A stretch of 64,000 nucleotides of DNA from contig NZ_FQTV01000004.1 in assembly GCF_900128905.1 (NCBI RefSeq), forward strand, positions 186,001-250,000, read 5' to 3'. Below are positions 18,343 to 27,249 of the stretch, one piece after another. Made by a program: the position numbers and the translations under genes. The notes below the pieces were generated by a model. The model worked only from the letters and a program-made list of their open reading frames with translations, had not been told where the DNA came from and ran no database searches. This stretch comes from Bacteroides luti (lineage in GTDB: Bacteria > Bacteroidota > Bacteroidia > Bacteroidales > Bacteroidaceae). Each line of letters starts with the position of its first letter. Position 1 is the first letter of the stretch.

Positions 18343-18870
18343 ATGAAATACTTAATAGTTACAATGGTGGCATTTGTACTGTCGTTTACCAGTTGCCACA
18401 GCAATGCCCAGCAAAAGGGTTCTATGAAAGATCAAGCGAAGATGAACAATCCTTATTACTCGCGAACAGATACCACACACCTCAATGTGAGCAATGCAGA
18501 ATGGAAGAAAATATTGCCCCACAACCTTTATGCAGTGGCAAGGGAACAAGCTACGGAGCAGGCATTCACAGGTAAATATTGGGATAGCGAAACAAAAGGC
18601 ACCTACTACTGTGCGGTATGTGGAAATAAGCTGTTTCGTTCTGACGCCAAGTTTGCAAGCAGTTGTGGGTGGCCAAGTTTCTTCGAGCCGGTACGAAAAG
18701 AGAGCGTAGTATATAAAAATGACAACTCCTATGGAATGCACCGAATTGAGGTAGAATGTGGTCGCTGCAATTCTCATCTCGGACATATTTTCGATGATGG
18801 GCCTGCACCTACACATAAGCGTTATTGTATGAACTCTGTTTCATTGGATTTCGAGCCGGACGGACGATAA
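18343..18870 (+). CDS. msrB: Exported peptide methionine-(R)-sulfoxide reductase
   Basis: Complements MsrA by reducing the R-epimer. Zinc-binding CxxC pairs (CAVCGNKLF and CGRCNSHLGH) and the catalytic Cys in RYCMNSVSLDF are all present, in order. The leader (YLIVTMVAFVLSFTSC) looks like a lipoprotein signal with TSC as lipobox, so the enzyme is probably membrane-anchored in the periplasm. 175 residues. 21 bp from msrA; electrons would come from DsbD (inference). Confidence 0.95.
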   Translation: MKYLIVTMVAFVLSFTSCHSNAQQKGSMKDQAKMNNPYYSRTDTTHLNVSNAEWKKILPHNLYAVAREQATEQAFTGKYWDSETKGTYYCAVCGNKLFRSDAKFASSCGWPSFFEPVRKESVVYKNDNSYGMHRIEVECGRCNSHLGHIFDDGPAPTHKRYCMNSVSLDFEPDGR

Positions 18871-18935
18871 CAAAATACACTTTGCCTGAATAGTTTGTCT
18901 TCAATGAATTTCAGGCGTTTAAAACGAACAATATC

Positions 18936-20932
18936 ATGAAAAAATGGTTTTGGGTGCTTTTGTTGCTCCCAGTTATGAATATTCATGCCCAAATCAAACA
19001 GGCGGTAAACTGGCAATATCACGTTAACAAGGTTGCTAACGATGAATACGAGGCAGTTCTTTCAGCCAAAATTGAAAAGGCTGGCATTTATATTCCAAAG
19101 ATCTTCCAAAGGATAGCGGTATTCCAACATCAATGAAAATTACTTCCGAAAATGCGGAGGTTACCGGGAACGTGATGGAAGTTGGAAAAAAAGTAGAGAC
19201 GTTCAGTGAAGCCTTTGGAGTTCAAATTGTATATTATTCCGATTCAGTCAGATTCGTCCAGAAATTTGGCTTAAAAGACCCAAATGGAAACAAGAAAATA
19301 TCTTCTGAAATTACTTTTCAGGTATGTAATGACAGGATTTGTTTGGCTCCGAACACATTAGAGTTTGAACAAGAGATTGGCAGTACTACTTTGCCGGAGA
19401 AGCAGTTAATAGAGAATAAAGCAGCTTCAAATAGTTCTGGAAATAGCCTTAAAGTAGCTTCGCTGGATTTTAAAAAACCACTGGTAAACTGTGGCACTGA
19501 ACAGGTAAAAGAAGATTCCGGTAACGGATTGGTATTTATTTTAGGTTTCTTGGGTGGATTGATTGCTCTTTTAACACCCTGTGTTTTCCCAATGATTCCG
19601 CTTACCGTTTCTTTCTTTATTAAAGGTGCTGCGAACAGGGCTAAAGGCAAAAGAAATGCCATTTTGTATGGGGTGTTTATTCTGCTCATTTTTGTTGCAC
19701 TAAGCATTCCATTTTACATCCTTGATGGTATCAGTGGAAATGTTTTCAACAACATCTCTACCAACATTTGGCTAAACCTGTTTTTCTTTGCAATTTTCTT
19801 GTTCTTTGCACTTAGCTTTTTCGGATATTATGAAATAACCCTCCCAAACTGGATTGCTAATAAGTCTGTAAAAGCCGAAGAAGCTGGCGGCTTAGTCGGG
19901 ATTTTCTTCATGGCTCTTACCTTGGTGATTGTTTCGTTCTCCTGCACTGGCCCCATTTTGGGCAGTTTGTTAGGAGGGGTCGCCTCCAGTGCCAAAAATG
20001 TTCCGGTATTACTAACTTTTGCCTTAGCAGGTTTTGGGCTGGCATGGGCGATTGTTTTCGGGTTGTTGGCATTGTTTCCACAGGCACTTCAGTCATTGCC
20101 AAAATCCGGCGGTTGGATGAATACAGTAAAAGTAGTATTAGGTTTTATCGAAGTTGCTTTAGCGTTAAAATTTCTTTCAAAAGCGGACTTGGTTTCCAAA
20201 ACATTCTTATTAAAAAGAGAAATTTTTATAGGGTTGTGGATTTTGGTGACGGTTGGTTTGGTATTGTATTTATTCGGGAGAATAAGATTTCCACACGATG
20301 ACAAAAAACCTAAGATTTCCATTTCCCGGAAAATATTAGGTGTCGTAGGAATTGGATTTGTCATGTATTTAATTCCCGGATTATTGCCCTCTGAAAAACC
20401 AAGACTGACAACGCTAAGCGGCATTTTGCCCCCCATGAATGTAAGCCTTTACAAAAATGAGAAAGACGGCATTTTAGGGTTGAAGCCAGCACACGATTAT
20501 TTCAAAGCAATTGAACTGGCTAAAAAAGAAGGTAAGCCTGTATTGATAGATTTTACCGGGTATGGTTGTGAGAATTGCCGAAAAATGGAAGAATTTGTGT
20601 GGAGCCAGTCTGATGTATTGCCAATTCTTCAAAATGATGTAGTGCTTGCTTCACTATACGTTGACGACAGGGAAGAATTACCTCAAAAGGAGCAAGCCTC
20701 CATTGACTTAGGCTATGGGCAGAAAAAAAAGATAAAAACAATAGGTGATAAATGGTCTCTATTCCAGCAAATCAATTTCAACAATAATTCGCAACCTCAT
20801 TATGTGTTGGTAACTCCTGATGAAAAAGTGATAAATACACCAGTTTCAGGATATATGTCAAAAGATGAGTTCAAAAAGTTTTTGGAGTGTGGTATTCGTT
20901 ATTGGAAAAACGAAGATAGAAAACAGCCGTAA
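18936..20932 (+). pseudogene. dsbD: dsbD-like disulfide reductase, frameshifted near its start
   Basis: DsbD passes electrons from cytoplasmic thioredoxin to periplasmic partners. Here the reading frame breaks at about 19079-19081: adding one G (AAGGCTGG to AAGGGCTGG) restores the expected GWHLYSKDLPKDSG. The first piece (18936-19136) has the signal peptide and 48 true residues; the second (19133-20932, 599 aa) has the rest of the N-terminal domain with CNDRIC, the membrane domain with LLTPCVFP and SFSCTGP, and the C-terminal thioredoxin domain with CENC. The first piece ends in ATGA overlapping the start of the second, so re-initiation is possible, but the product would lack a signal. Real mutation or sequencing error. 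Confidence 0.85.
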
Positions 20933-20950
20933 ATATGTGGTGGTAGTTCT

Positions 20951-20984
20951 GACTTCCGATGGCTCTGCAAAGCCATCGGAAGTC
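20951..20984 (+). terminator. Perfect hairpin after dsbD
   Basis: Perfect 14-bp stem (GACTTCCGATGGCT / AGCCATCGGAAGTC) with a 6-nt loop, 19 bp after the dsbD stop. It is followed by a weak T-run. Likely end of the cargo operon. Confidence 0.75.
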
Positions 20985-21098
20985 TTATATATAACTAAAC
21001 CGAGACTTTATGTGTCATCAAAAAGAATTTAGTGATGTAGTCAGGTATAATAAGTGGACGTACTGTGTCAAATTCTAATATTGAAAGCAAATAAATCA

Positions 21099-21293
21099 AT
21101 GACAGAAAATTTTAAAAAAATAATAGGTGATTTAGAAGAAGAAATAAAGGAGTTGAAAGACGAGCATGGCAATGTTTTAGTTTTCTATGAAAAAGCAATT
21201 GAACTTATCTTAAGCAAGATAGCTCAACTAAAAGAGTACGTATTAAAAACAGGGTTTAAAAATGAGCAGGAAGAAATACACTTTTTCAAATAT
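21099..21293 (+). pseudogene. rteC: 5' fragment of an rteC-like gene, cut by IS copy 2
   Basis: From the ATG at 21099 the 65 residues (MTENFKKIIGDLEEEIKEL... to NEQEEIHFFKYQ) match the N-terminus of RteC proteins, which in Bacteroides activate excision of tetracycline-type conjugative transposons. The gene then runs straight into the left end of IS copy 2. The remaining two thirds are missing. This places the cargo's source beside a conjugative element. Recognition is by memory of the family, moderately sure. Confidence 0.7.
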
Positions 21294-22678
21294 CAATGGT
21301 TCGTTATAAAATCATATAGTTTTTACGATATTCATGCTGCCCTATAGGTGGCTATATCAATTAGTTCTTTGACAAGCTTAGCATTTATCTTTCTGTTCGG
21401 CTTAAACCCAGACAGCTCAAAAAATCTTTTGAGTATATATGTGTTGTACATCAGGTTCTTAAGTGTATCCATAGAAAATGGTATTCCATTCTCCTTCATC
21501 ATTACTTTTGCCGCATTCACGGCGGTCATTGATGCGTTGAATGCAAAATCCAACCGGTTGATATCCCTTGCCTGGGAGTGACACAGGCCAGTGAACTGCT
21601 TGCTATCCCTAAAGCAAAATTCGACCTGAAACCTTGTTCGGTAAAATTGGATGACATCTTTTCCACTCATTTCTGTGTCAGTAGAGAAATAGAGTTTATG
21701 TGCTCCTTTAGGTGTGATCCATATCACCAACCGTATATTTCGCTTCAATGCTTTTGAATGAGCAATCAAGGTATAGAGTTCTCCCTCTTCTTCGTAAATA
21801 TCCAGTTTCTCCATCCGGCTGTGATCCGGATTGCTCACATCAATCTTGCCATCGAATGTTTTGGGGCGTCCTTTCTTTCCGGTCTTCTCTCCCTGATAAA
21901 GATAGAGTAGGTTGGAATCATCCCGCAGACGACTTACCAGATGGAAGCCCAAATCGTGGAGCCCTTGAGTGAAAGAGAATTTGGAAAAATAGGCATCGGC
22001 TACTATATACTTGGAAACAGGTAATAGTTGCTCTTTGTATTGCTCAATCACTTTCAGGTACCAATCATTCAAGGTTGCGCCCCGGTTGGCTAAGGTTACC
22101 GTATCGGCAGATTGCACAGCCCTAAGCATCATGCAGTCATGTTTATCAATATCGATCAACCCGATGCCCATAATTTCAAGTCCTCTTTTAACCTGTCCGG
22201 CACAGCCCGACCAGAAATAACCAATCCAGGGAGTGCGTTTGCCTGATTTGGAGATATAGCTCGGATCAATGGCAATAGCCTTACGATCAAGCTTGTCAAA
22301 TATCCTATCAGCCATAAGCAGGTTGTATGAAAGCCAATCAAACTTCTTTGTGAAGTTCTGCCGGAAACATTGTTCACAATGCGTCCCGTAGCGGCCCAAC
22401 CGGGTGAAATTGATCTTTCTTGGTATTACCATGTATAAAAGTAATGTCTCGATAAAGACGGTTTTAAAACTTTTGTTTAACTTCGCAGTATATCTTTTTA
22501 AGACATCACCGCAGATATCCCTATATTGGTCAAGTGCATCTGATATATTCATCGTAACTAAGCTTTGAATACTTAAAGTTACTGATAATCAGCTACTTGA
22601 CCAATTCTTTTATGCTAACCCTTGTTAATATAACTCATTGTTTTTGAGATAGTTAATTAATTATTTACCGAAGTATTG
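21294..22678 (-). mobile_element. IS4-type insertion sequence, copy 2
   Basis: 1,385 bp, same length, orientation and, as far as I can read, sequence as copy 1. Its right end is flanked by AGTAATT, the target repeat; its left end cuts rteC without a matching repeat. Confidence 0.9.
21332..22552 (-). CDS. IS4-type DDE transposase, copy 2
   Basis: 406 residues, identical to the transposase at 10806-12026, with the same Y-R-E-K signature (YRTRFQVEFCFRDSK). Intact. Either copy could supply transposase for the whole composite element. Confidence 0.93.
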   Translation of the reverse strand: MNISDALDQYRDICGDVLKRYTAKLNKSFKTVFIETLLLYMVIPRKINFTRLGRYGTHCEQCFRQNFTKKFDWLSYNLLMADRIFDKLDRKAIAIDPSYISKSGKRTPWIGYFWSGCAGQVKRGLEIMGIGLIDIDKHDCMMLRAVQSADTVTLANRGATLNDWYLKVIEQYKEQLLPVSKYIVADAYFSKFSFTQGLHDLGFHLVSRLRDDSNLLYLYQGEKTGKKGRPKTFDGKIDVSNPDHSRMEKLDIYEEEGELYTLIAHSKALKRNIRLVIWITPKGAHKLYFSTDTEMSGKDVIQFYRTRFQVEFCFRDSKQFTGLCHSQARDINRLDFAFNASMTAVNAAKVMMKENGIPFSMDTLKNLMYNTYILKRFFELSGFKPNRKINAKLVKELIDIATYRAA

Positions 22679-22685
22679 AGTAATT
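22679..22685 (+). repeat. Right target-site duplication AGTAATT
   Basis: Identical to 10761-10767. Together they show that the outer ends of the two insertion sequences took part in one transposition event. Confidence 0.85.
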
Positions 22686-23063
22686 ATAATACAGTAAATA
22701 CAAAAGCACTTAGAATCTGATAATAAAACTATTGATAGGTCTGTTCAAGAACTTATTGTCTATTCAAGAAACATGCTTCAAGAAAATGGAGTAGATGTTG
22801 ATTCAATGTTTATTGATAAAAATGATCCTAGAATAGCCATGGCTGGTTTGGCAATGATGGACTATCAGAAAACAGCAAATCAAATCTCTACAAGAAGTAC
22901 TATCGGAGGATGCGTTCTAGAAGCTATAGGAGTAAGAAATCTATTTAAGAGTGGAGTTAAGAGAGCTGCAAAACAAATTGCTAAATTAGCTTTAGAAAAA
23001 GCAGTTCCTTATGTAGGATGGGGGTTAACTATTGCTGATTTTGCGATGTGTATGACTGACTAA
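22679..23063 (+). pseudogene. 3' half of the split lipoprotein gene, with a frameshift
   Basis: Joined to the 5' half the frame reads SNYNTVNTK and then shifts: the A-run at 22702-22705 has one base too many for the downstream frame (HLESDNKTIDRSVQEL...). Downstream the peptide runs to a natural stop at 23063. It has a Gly/Ala/Lys-rich middle (STIGGCVLEAIG...KSGVKRAAKQIAK) and a hydrophobic end (AVPYVGWGLTIADFAMCMTD). No family recognised. The gene is thus doubly broken: by the transposon and by a +1 shift. A late internal ATG at 22773 could still give a 96-residue product. Confidence 0.7.
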
Positions 23064-23075
23064 AAAAATTATATT

Positions 23076-23267
23076 ATGATAAAAAATTGGATTTTTCTTA
23101 TATTATTCTTTGTTGGAATTATTTGGACTGTTTTAGACTTATTTAAGGTGAAGAATTTTACAGGTGACAGCAAACAGATAAAATCTCTATATAAAGAATA
23201 TAAGATTTTAGTCTTGGCTATATTTATTTATTTAGTTTTCACTTATATAGATAAGATCTTCTTTTAG
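23076..23267 (+). CDS. Small two-helix membrane protein
   Basis: 63 residues with two strongly hydrophobic segments (NWIFLILFFVGIIWTVL and YKILVLAIFIYLVFTYI) separated by a basic loop. It begins 12 bp after the split lipoprotein gene and is followed by a terminator, so it was probably the second gene of that operon. No family recognised. With the neighbour's hydrophobic tail, an export or immunity-type pair is possible but unproven. Confidence 0.6.
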   Translation: MIKNWIFLILFFVGIIWTVLDLFKVKNFTGDSKQIKSLYKEYKILVLAIFIYLVFTYIDKIFF

Positions 23268-23286
23268 ATAGCCAGTATTTGAAAAT

Positions 23287-23325
23287 CATTAATAGCGGTG
23301 TTCTTATAGAGTGCCGCTATTAATG
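23287..23325 (+). terminator. Terminator after the small membrane protein
   Basis: Perfect 12-bp stem CATTAATAGCGG / CCGCTATTAATG around a 15-nt loop, followed by a T-rich stretch. Confidence 0.75.
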
Positions 23326-23449
23326 GTTATTTTATTAAAACCTACTCCATTTTAATTTCGTATCCATTGATTAAAACAGAACATTCTACAATCTCATTCT
23401 TGAAAATTACTTTTTAAGAACGATACTAACTTCAAGCAAATACTTTCAA

Positions 23450-23565
23450 TTATCCAACAGCTAATTTCCCTGCAAAATCCCAAAGTAAAGCAGGCATAGT
23501 CGTTTTGAACTTCCAACGTATATTCATCGGACGATTTCCATAATGCAAAACATAGGTAGCTTCAC
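23450..23565 (-). pseudogene. Remnant reading frame of unknown gene
   Basis: On the minus strand an open frame without a start reads GEATYVLHYGNRPMNIRW... and ends ...LLWDFAGKLAVG before a stop at 23450-23452. It looks protein-like but has no recognisable family and no upstream start. It abuts repeat copy B. Probably the tail of a lost gene; the 3' end is read directly, the 5' edge is arbitrary. Confidence 0.3.
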
Positions 23566-23850
23566 CCAAGAGGGATTGGTGAGGGATAATTTTGTGTCTT
23601 TCACCTAGGGGGAATTGTTGATTTTCAAGGGGTTATTGGTTGATTGGCGAGGGAGTGAGAGATAGGAAAACTATTTCAAAACAAAAGGATTTATAAATTA
23701 CAATTTATAATAAAGAAACTGAGCCTGTATTAATAAAATGTTTATCTTTGCATAGAAATATAAACAACCTGAACCTTAGCCTTGTTATAAGGCTATGGAG
23801 CAAAAGCTAAGATTATGTGTTTAGGCATTCAAGTAAATAAGGATAAAATA
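23566..23850 (+). repeat. Diverged direct repeat, copy B
   Basis: Partner of 9800-10090. It covers the promoter and first ~12 codons of the intact Panacea-type gene. The two copies bracket the lipoprotein gene and the composite transposon inside it. Confidence 0.65.
23743..23750 (+). promoter_or_regulatory. -7 box of the Panacea toxin-antitoxin pair
   Basis: TATCTTTG matches TAnnTTTG, 65 bp before the ATG at 23815. The matching place in copy A has lost it. Confidence 0.5.
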
Positions 23851-24390
23851 GGAAATCTGATAGTATTATTAGCTGGCAGATTAAAACCTTTATACCATAC
23901 AAAGCTTATAAAGCTCCTTTATTTAATAGATGAAGAAGCTGTAAAAGATGGAGGTATTCCTATTACCTGGCTTGATTATAAAGCCTGGCAATACGGGCCT
24001 GTTGCACCAGAAACATACTTTATTCAGGAAGAACCAAATATTTTTGATAGCTATATAGAAAAAAGTAAAAAGGCTGATGGCACAATTATTAAGCCCAAAG
24101 TAAGCTTTGACGACAGCGAATTCAGTGATTATGACCTTGAAATTATTGAGCGTGTAATTACTAAATTCGGGCACATGACTTCTAAGGACTTAGTCAAACT
24201 GACTCATAAAGAAGGTACTTTATGGGATATTGCAAAAAAAGAGAACCACATAAACTTTGATGCTTCAAATACTACATCCGATTACTCTCTTGATTTTACC
24301 CGGATTATATCCTACGATAAACTAAAGCTTTCAAATTACAAAGGCGCCAAAGAGACTATGATGTTCAGAGCACAAATAGAAAAGTGCTAA
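23815..24390 (+). CDS. Panacea-domain (DUF4065/GepA-SocA-like) antitoxin
   Basis: 191-residue protein of the Panacea (DUF4065, SocA/GepA) family. Family landmarks: LYHTKLIKLLYLIDEEAV near the start, then WLDYKAWQYGPVAPETY, then the LVKLTHKEGTLWDIAKKE segment near residue 125-140. Panacea domains are known as antitoxins that are paired with very different toxins. Here it precedes an unfamiliar 152-residue gene by one base, the usual two-gene arrangement. It neutralises the neighbour by direct binding if it acts like its relatives (inference). Confidence 0.85.
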   Translation: MCLGIQVNKDKIGNLIVLLAGRLKPLYHTKLIKLLYLIDEEAVKDGGIPITWLDYKAWQYGPVAPETYFIQEEPNIFDSYIEKSKKADGTIIKPKVSFDDSEFSDYDLEIIERVITKFGHMTSKDLVKLTHKEGTLWDIAKKENHINFDASNTTSDYSLDFTRIISYDKLKLSNYKGAKETMMFRAQIEKC

Positions 24391-24391
24391 G

Positions 24392-24850
24392 ATGTTTACT
24401 CCCGGCAACATTCTTCACGGTGAATTTGACCTTGGAATTGTGAAAAAAGAGAAGTTTGCTATTGTTTTATACAATGATGGTGTAGATTGTATACTTACAA
24501 CCTTTACCACCTCACAGGAACGTTCTACAGAATTAAATCCCTGCCACGGAAAAAATCCGGCAGAGGGTGAAGCTAAATCCTATGTTTTTAAGTCTAAAAT
24601 AGAAATAGGATTTACCCCCGATGGCAAGACGCCCTTCTTCTTCCATAAAGATACAACTGTTGTTCCCGACTATGGCTATACAAGCTCAACTATAGAATGC
24701 TTCACAAAAAAAGTTGATAATCTGAAGGTTGTGTGTAAATTATACCAAAAAGAATATTCTGATCTAATTTACACTTTATATAAATGTAAGTATACTCCCA
24801 GAAAATACAAGGCGTTGTTTGAGGGGATATTGCATAAAGTGATTGAGTAG
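24392..24850 (+). CDS. Putative toxin partner of the Panacea antitoxin
   Basis: 152 residues, beginning right after the antitoxin stop. Its opening (FTPGNILHGEFDLGIVKKEKFAIVLYNDGVDCILTTFTTSQ) looks like the small beta-barrel of PemK/MazF-type proteins (a PGxI start and a strand reading FAIVLYN), but the later part does not match any family I know. The C-terminal half is lysine- and tyrosine-rich. Role as a toxin is inferred from position only. It converges on the defence operon, 23 bp from its last gene. Confidence 0.6.
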   Translation: MFTPGNILHGEFDLGIVKKEKFAIVLYNDGVDCILTTFTTSQERSTELNPCHGKNPAEGEAKSYVFKSKIEIGFTPDGKTPFFFHKDTTVVPDYGYTSSTIECFTKKVDNLKVVCKLYQKEYSDLIYTLYKCKYTPRKYKALFEGILHKVIE

Positions 24851-24873
24851 AACACCAATTCTTATGTAATACA

Positions 24874-27249
24874 TCAAACACTTAAACCATATTTTCTAAC
24901 CTTGTCTAAAGCAGCATTTACTATAGTCAATCTACTTAAATCTATAGTTTCCTGCTTCTTTAGTCTCTCAACAGCTACTTTTATTACACTAATCTCATTA
25001 TCATTCAATTTGCCCGTTTGCTCACCTATTGCAATTACCCTTTTCCATGTATCATTATCGATAAGCTTAATTCTATTATAAATAATTGAAGGATCAGATA
25101 ACTCATCATTCAATTTACTCAACTTCCTGATATCATCAAAATCAACGCCTTTACTAGATAATAATTCTACAATCTGTTTCCCTTTTTCAATTTCATTAGG
25201 TGTTAATTCACCATCCCATTTTAATTTCTTTCTGATAGTATAAACATAATTTTGTTGTACAGATGAGAGACACTCTTGTTTAAGCATATACAAACATAAA
25301 CCATCCCAGAAACGAAGTCCTTGCTCTGCAATTATCTGAAGAGAATTATATTGTGCAGCTTCTTTTATTTCGTCAATATTTGATTCATATCTTGATTTGT
25401 ATCTATCTTCTGAAATAAAGTATTTTTCTACAATCTTCATATTCATCGGATTCCGGATCTCCTCTTTCAATTTATTCCATGTTTTCTCACTTTTAGCAGC
25501 TTCACTTATTAATGCAACATCAAGATCTGTAAAAAAATTATAGACAGAAACAATCAGCTTTTTCAGTTCAAAAAGCAAATCATCTTCTATCATTTGATTT
25601 TTCCAGATTTCTCCAAGATCAAGCTTGTTTTCTGTAACATAATGAAAATAAGATAATGCATAACCAACAGTATGAGACTTTATATTTGTATCACCAATTG
25701 CATCTTTATTTTTTCTCCCAAACAATTTATCTGTTCCCTGAAATAAAATTGCATTTGCTACTACATCTTCCCAATAAACCCTGTTGACTTTTTTATTCTT
25801 ATACTCTTTGTCAATCTCGCGCAAAAAGTTAATATAGTTTTTCTGAGAACCTTTTGATACATGGTATGGTTGCTGCTTCCAGATATTTACATACTTTGCA
25901 ACATCTGATTTAATTAATACCTGATTCTTAGGAAATTTAAATTTAAAAGCCTCTTGTTTACTTTTTGTCGGTTCTTTATTTAATGCTTCCTTATATTGCC
26001 CTGAAACTCTTTCGAAAAACCAGATTGTTTGCTTGCTGTGATCTTCTGTATTTATTGCATAAGTGGTCCTTGATAATTCTTCCAGCCTCTGCAAAAAAAG
26101 ATTATTTGAAGACAAGTCGAGTTCTGTAACCTTATTCTGGCTATTTGCATATCTGGAAATTAAAGGAACAGTCTCGTTTTTCTTCTCTTCATCTTTAATC
26201 ACAGTAAGCTTCATCTGAACAAACACATTTGAGATATCAGCTTCTTTATATTTTCTTGACGTATGAAATAAAGATGCTGTAGTCTGCCCACCATTTACAA
26301 TCTGAAAATCTTTAATAGAAGTAATAACCAGATGACCATTATCGGACATTTTTGTTTTAACCTCCTGTGCAGTAGTTGCAAGTCCATTATTGTAAGTAAG
26401 AAACATCTGAGGTTCTCTTCTTATCGTATCCCTAATTCCTTGGTTTACTTTTCCTGTTTGCTGTAAGAAAGCCCTAACATTGCTCTCTAAAAGCCGGGTG
26501 CCATAATTTTGATAGAGGGTTGAAAGAATTAAACCAGGAACTATAGCTAAATAACATTCATACAACTCATTTTTAACAGGCATTTCAAGACAAGGAATAG
26601 AAGTATTCATCATCTCTTCAAAATCTATTTCAATAGGTTCTCTGTTCCCTTTCGATTGTGCCAAGCGGTGTAAACGTTCAATATCCCAGACTTCAAACCG
26701 AACCAGTATTTCTTCAAGACTTTTCAATCTAAAATCTTTAGGCGTATCATGAGGTATTTCGCCATTAGACAAAAGGTATATCCTGACTCTGATTATTTCC
26801 TTTCTTTGCTGACTAAGAATTTTAGCAAGACCATAAGCTTCTGAAGATGGTTCAATTTCATCTAAATATCCTTTCAGGCCAGCATTAACGAAGCCAGTTG
26901 ACCATTTTATCAGCTTATCAAAATCTACTTTTGAAACTCTGTATAATTCATTTGTATCAATATAATGTGATATAAATATGTCAATATTTTCATATCCTTC
27001 TTCTAATGCATATCCATTAATTTTAAATTGTATATTTTCATATTTATTTTCTTTTATATATGGGCATAATCGTACACCTTCAGTTTCACCTGCATCAGCA
27101 AGAATATCCATCACATATTCTGTAAACTTATTCTCTTTTGAGTCTCCTTCATCATCAGAATATGTAAGAGACTGTACTTCATGGTACAGATTCTGAATAA
27201 ATAAGTTCAATTCAAAATCCGTATTACTTTTAGAATCAGATATTGCCAT
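24874..27249 (-). CDS. AIPR family protein (abortive infection phage resistance type)
   Basis: 791-residue cytoplasmic protein, last gene of the seven-gene defence operon. The family signature is clear in the middle: FLTYNNGLATTAQEVK, then FQIVNGGQTTASLFHTSRK, then SRYANSQNKVTELDLSSNN. AIPR proteins are common in phage-defence operons and some relatives are linked to abortive infection; the biochemical activity is not settled. The gene overlaps the PD-(D/E)XK gene by 14 bp, so they are translationally linked. I expect an effector or an accessory role in restriction (inference). Confidence 0.88.
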   Translation of the reverse strand: MAISDSKSNTDFELNLFIQNLYHEVQSLTYSDDEGDSKENKFTEYVMDILADAGETEGVRLCPYIKENKYENIQFKINGYALEEGYENIDIFISHYIDTNELYRVSKVDFDKLIKWSTGFVNAGLKGYLDEIEPSSEAYGLAKILSQQRKEIIRVRIYLLSNGEIPHDTPKDFRLKSLEEILVRFEVWDIERLHRLAQSKGNREPIEIDFEEMMNTSIPCLEMPVKNELYECYLAIVPGLILSTLYQNYGTRLLESNVRAFLQQTGKVNQGIRDTIRREPQMFLTYNNGLATTAQEVKTKMSDNGHLVITSIKDFQIVNGGQTTASLFHTSRKYKEADISNVFVQMKLTVIKDEEKKNETVPLISRYANSQNKVTELDLSSNNLFLQRLEELSRTTYAINTEDHSKQTIWFFERVSGQYKEALNKEPTKSKQEAFKFKFPKNQVLIKSDVAKYVNIWKQQPYHVSKGSQKNYINFLREIDKEYKNKKVNRVYWEDVVANAILFQGTDKLFGRKNKDAIGDTNIKSHTVGYALSYFHYVTENKLDLGEIWKNQMIEDDLLFELKKLIVSVYNFFTDLDVALISEAAKSEKTWNKLKEEIRNPMNMKIVEKYFISEDRYKSRYESNIDEIKEAAQYNSLQIIAEQGLRFWDGLCLYMLKQECLSSVQQNYVYTIRKKLKWDGELTPNEIEKGKQIVELLSSKGVDFDDIRKLSKLNDELSDPSIIYNRIKLIDNDTWKRVIAIGEQTGKLNDNEISVIKVAVERLKKQETIDLSRLTIVNAALDKVRKYGLSV

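Larger units (their letters stand above)
10768..22678. mobile_element. 11.9-kb composite transposon carrying a redox-defence operon
   Basis: Bounded by two identical 1,385-bp insertion sequences in direct orientation. A 7-bp target duplication is present only at the outer ends, so the whole block moved as one unit. Cargo (12.2-21.3 kb) is an operon of oxidative/thiol repair genes read left to right, plus broken gene ends at each inner edge. It interrupts a lipoprotein gene. Structure is read directly from the sequence; the stress-protection benefit is inferred from the genes. Confidence 0.9.

Noticed and set aside
19133..20932. Second dsbD piece as a separate complete gene
   Set aside because: The frame begins mid-domain, has no signal peptide and continues a conserved N-terminal fold broken by one missing base.
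10806..22552. The two identical IS copies as an assembly artefact
   Set aside because: Flanks differ on both inner sides and the outer sides share a 7-bp target repeat; this fits real transposition, not a duplicated contig end. Long reads would settle it.
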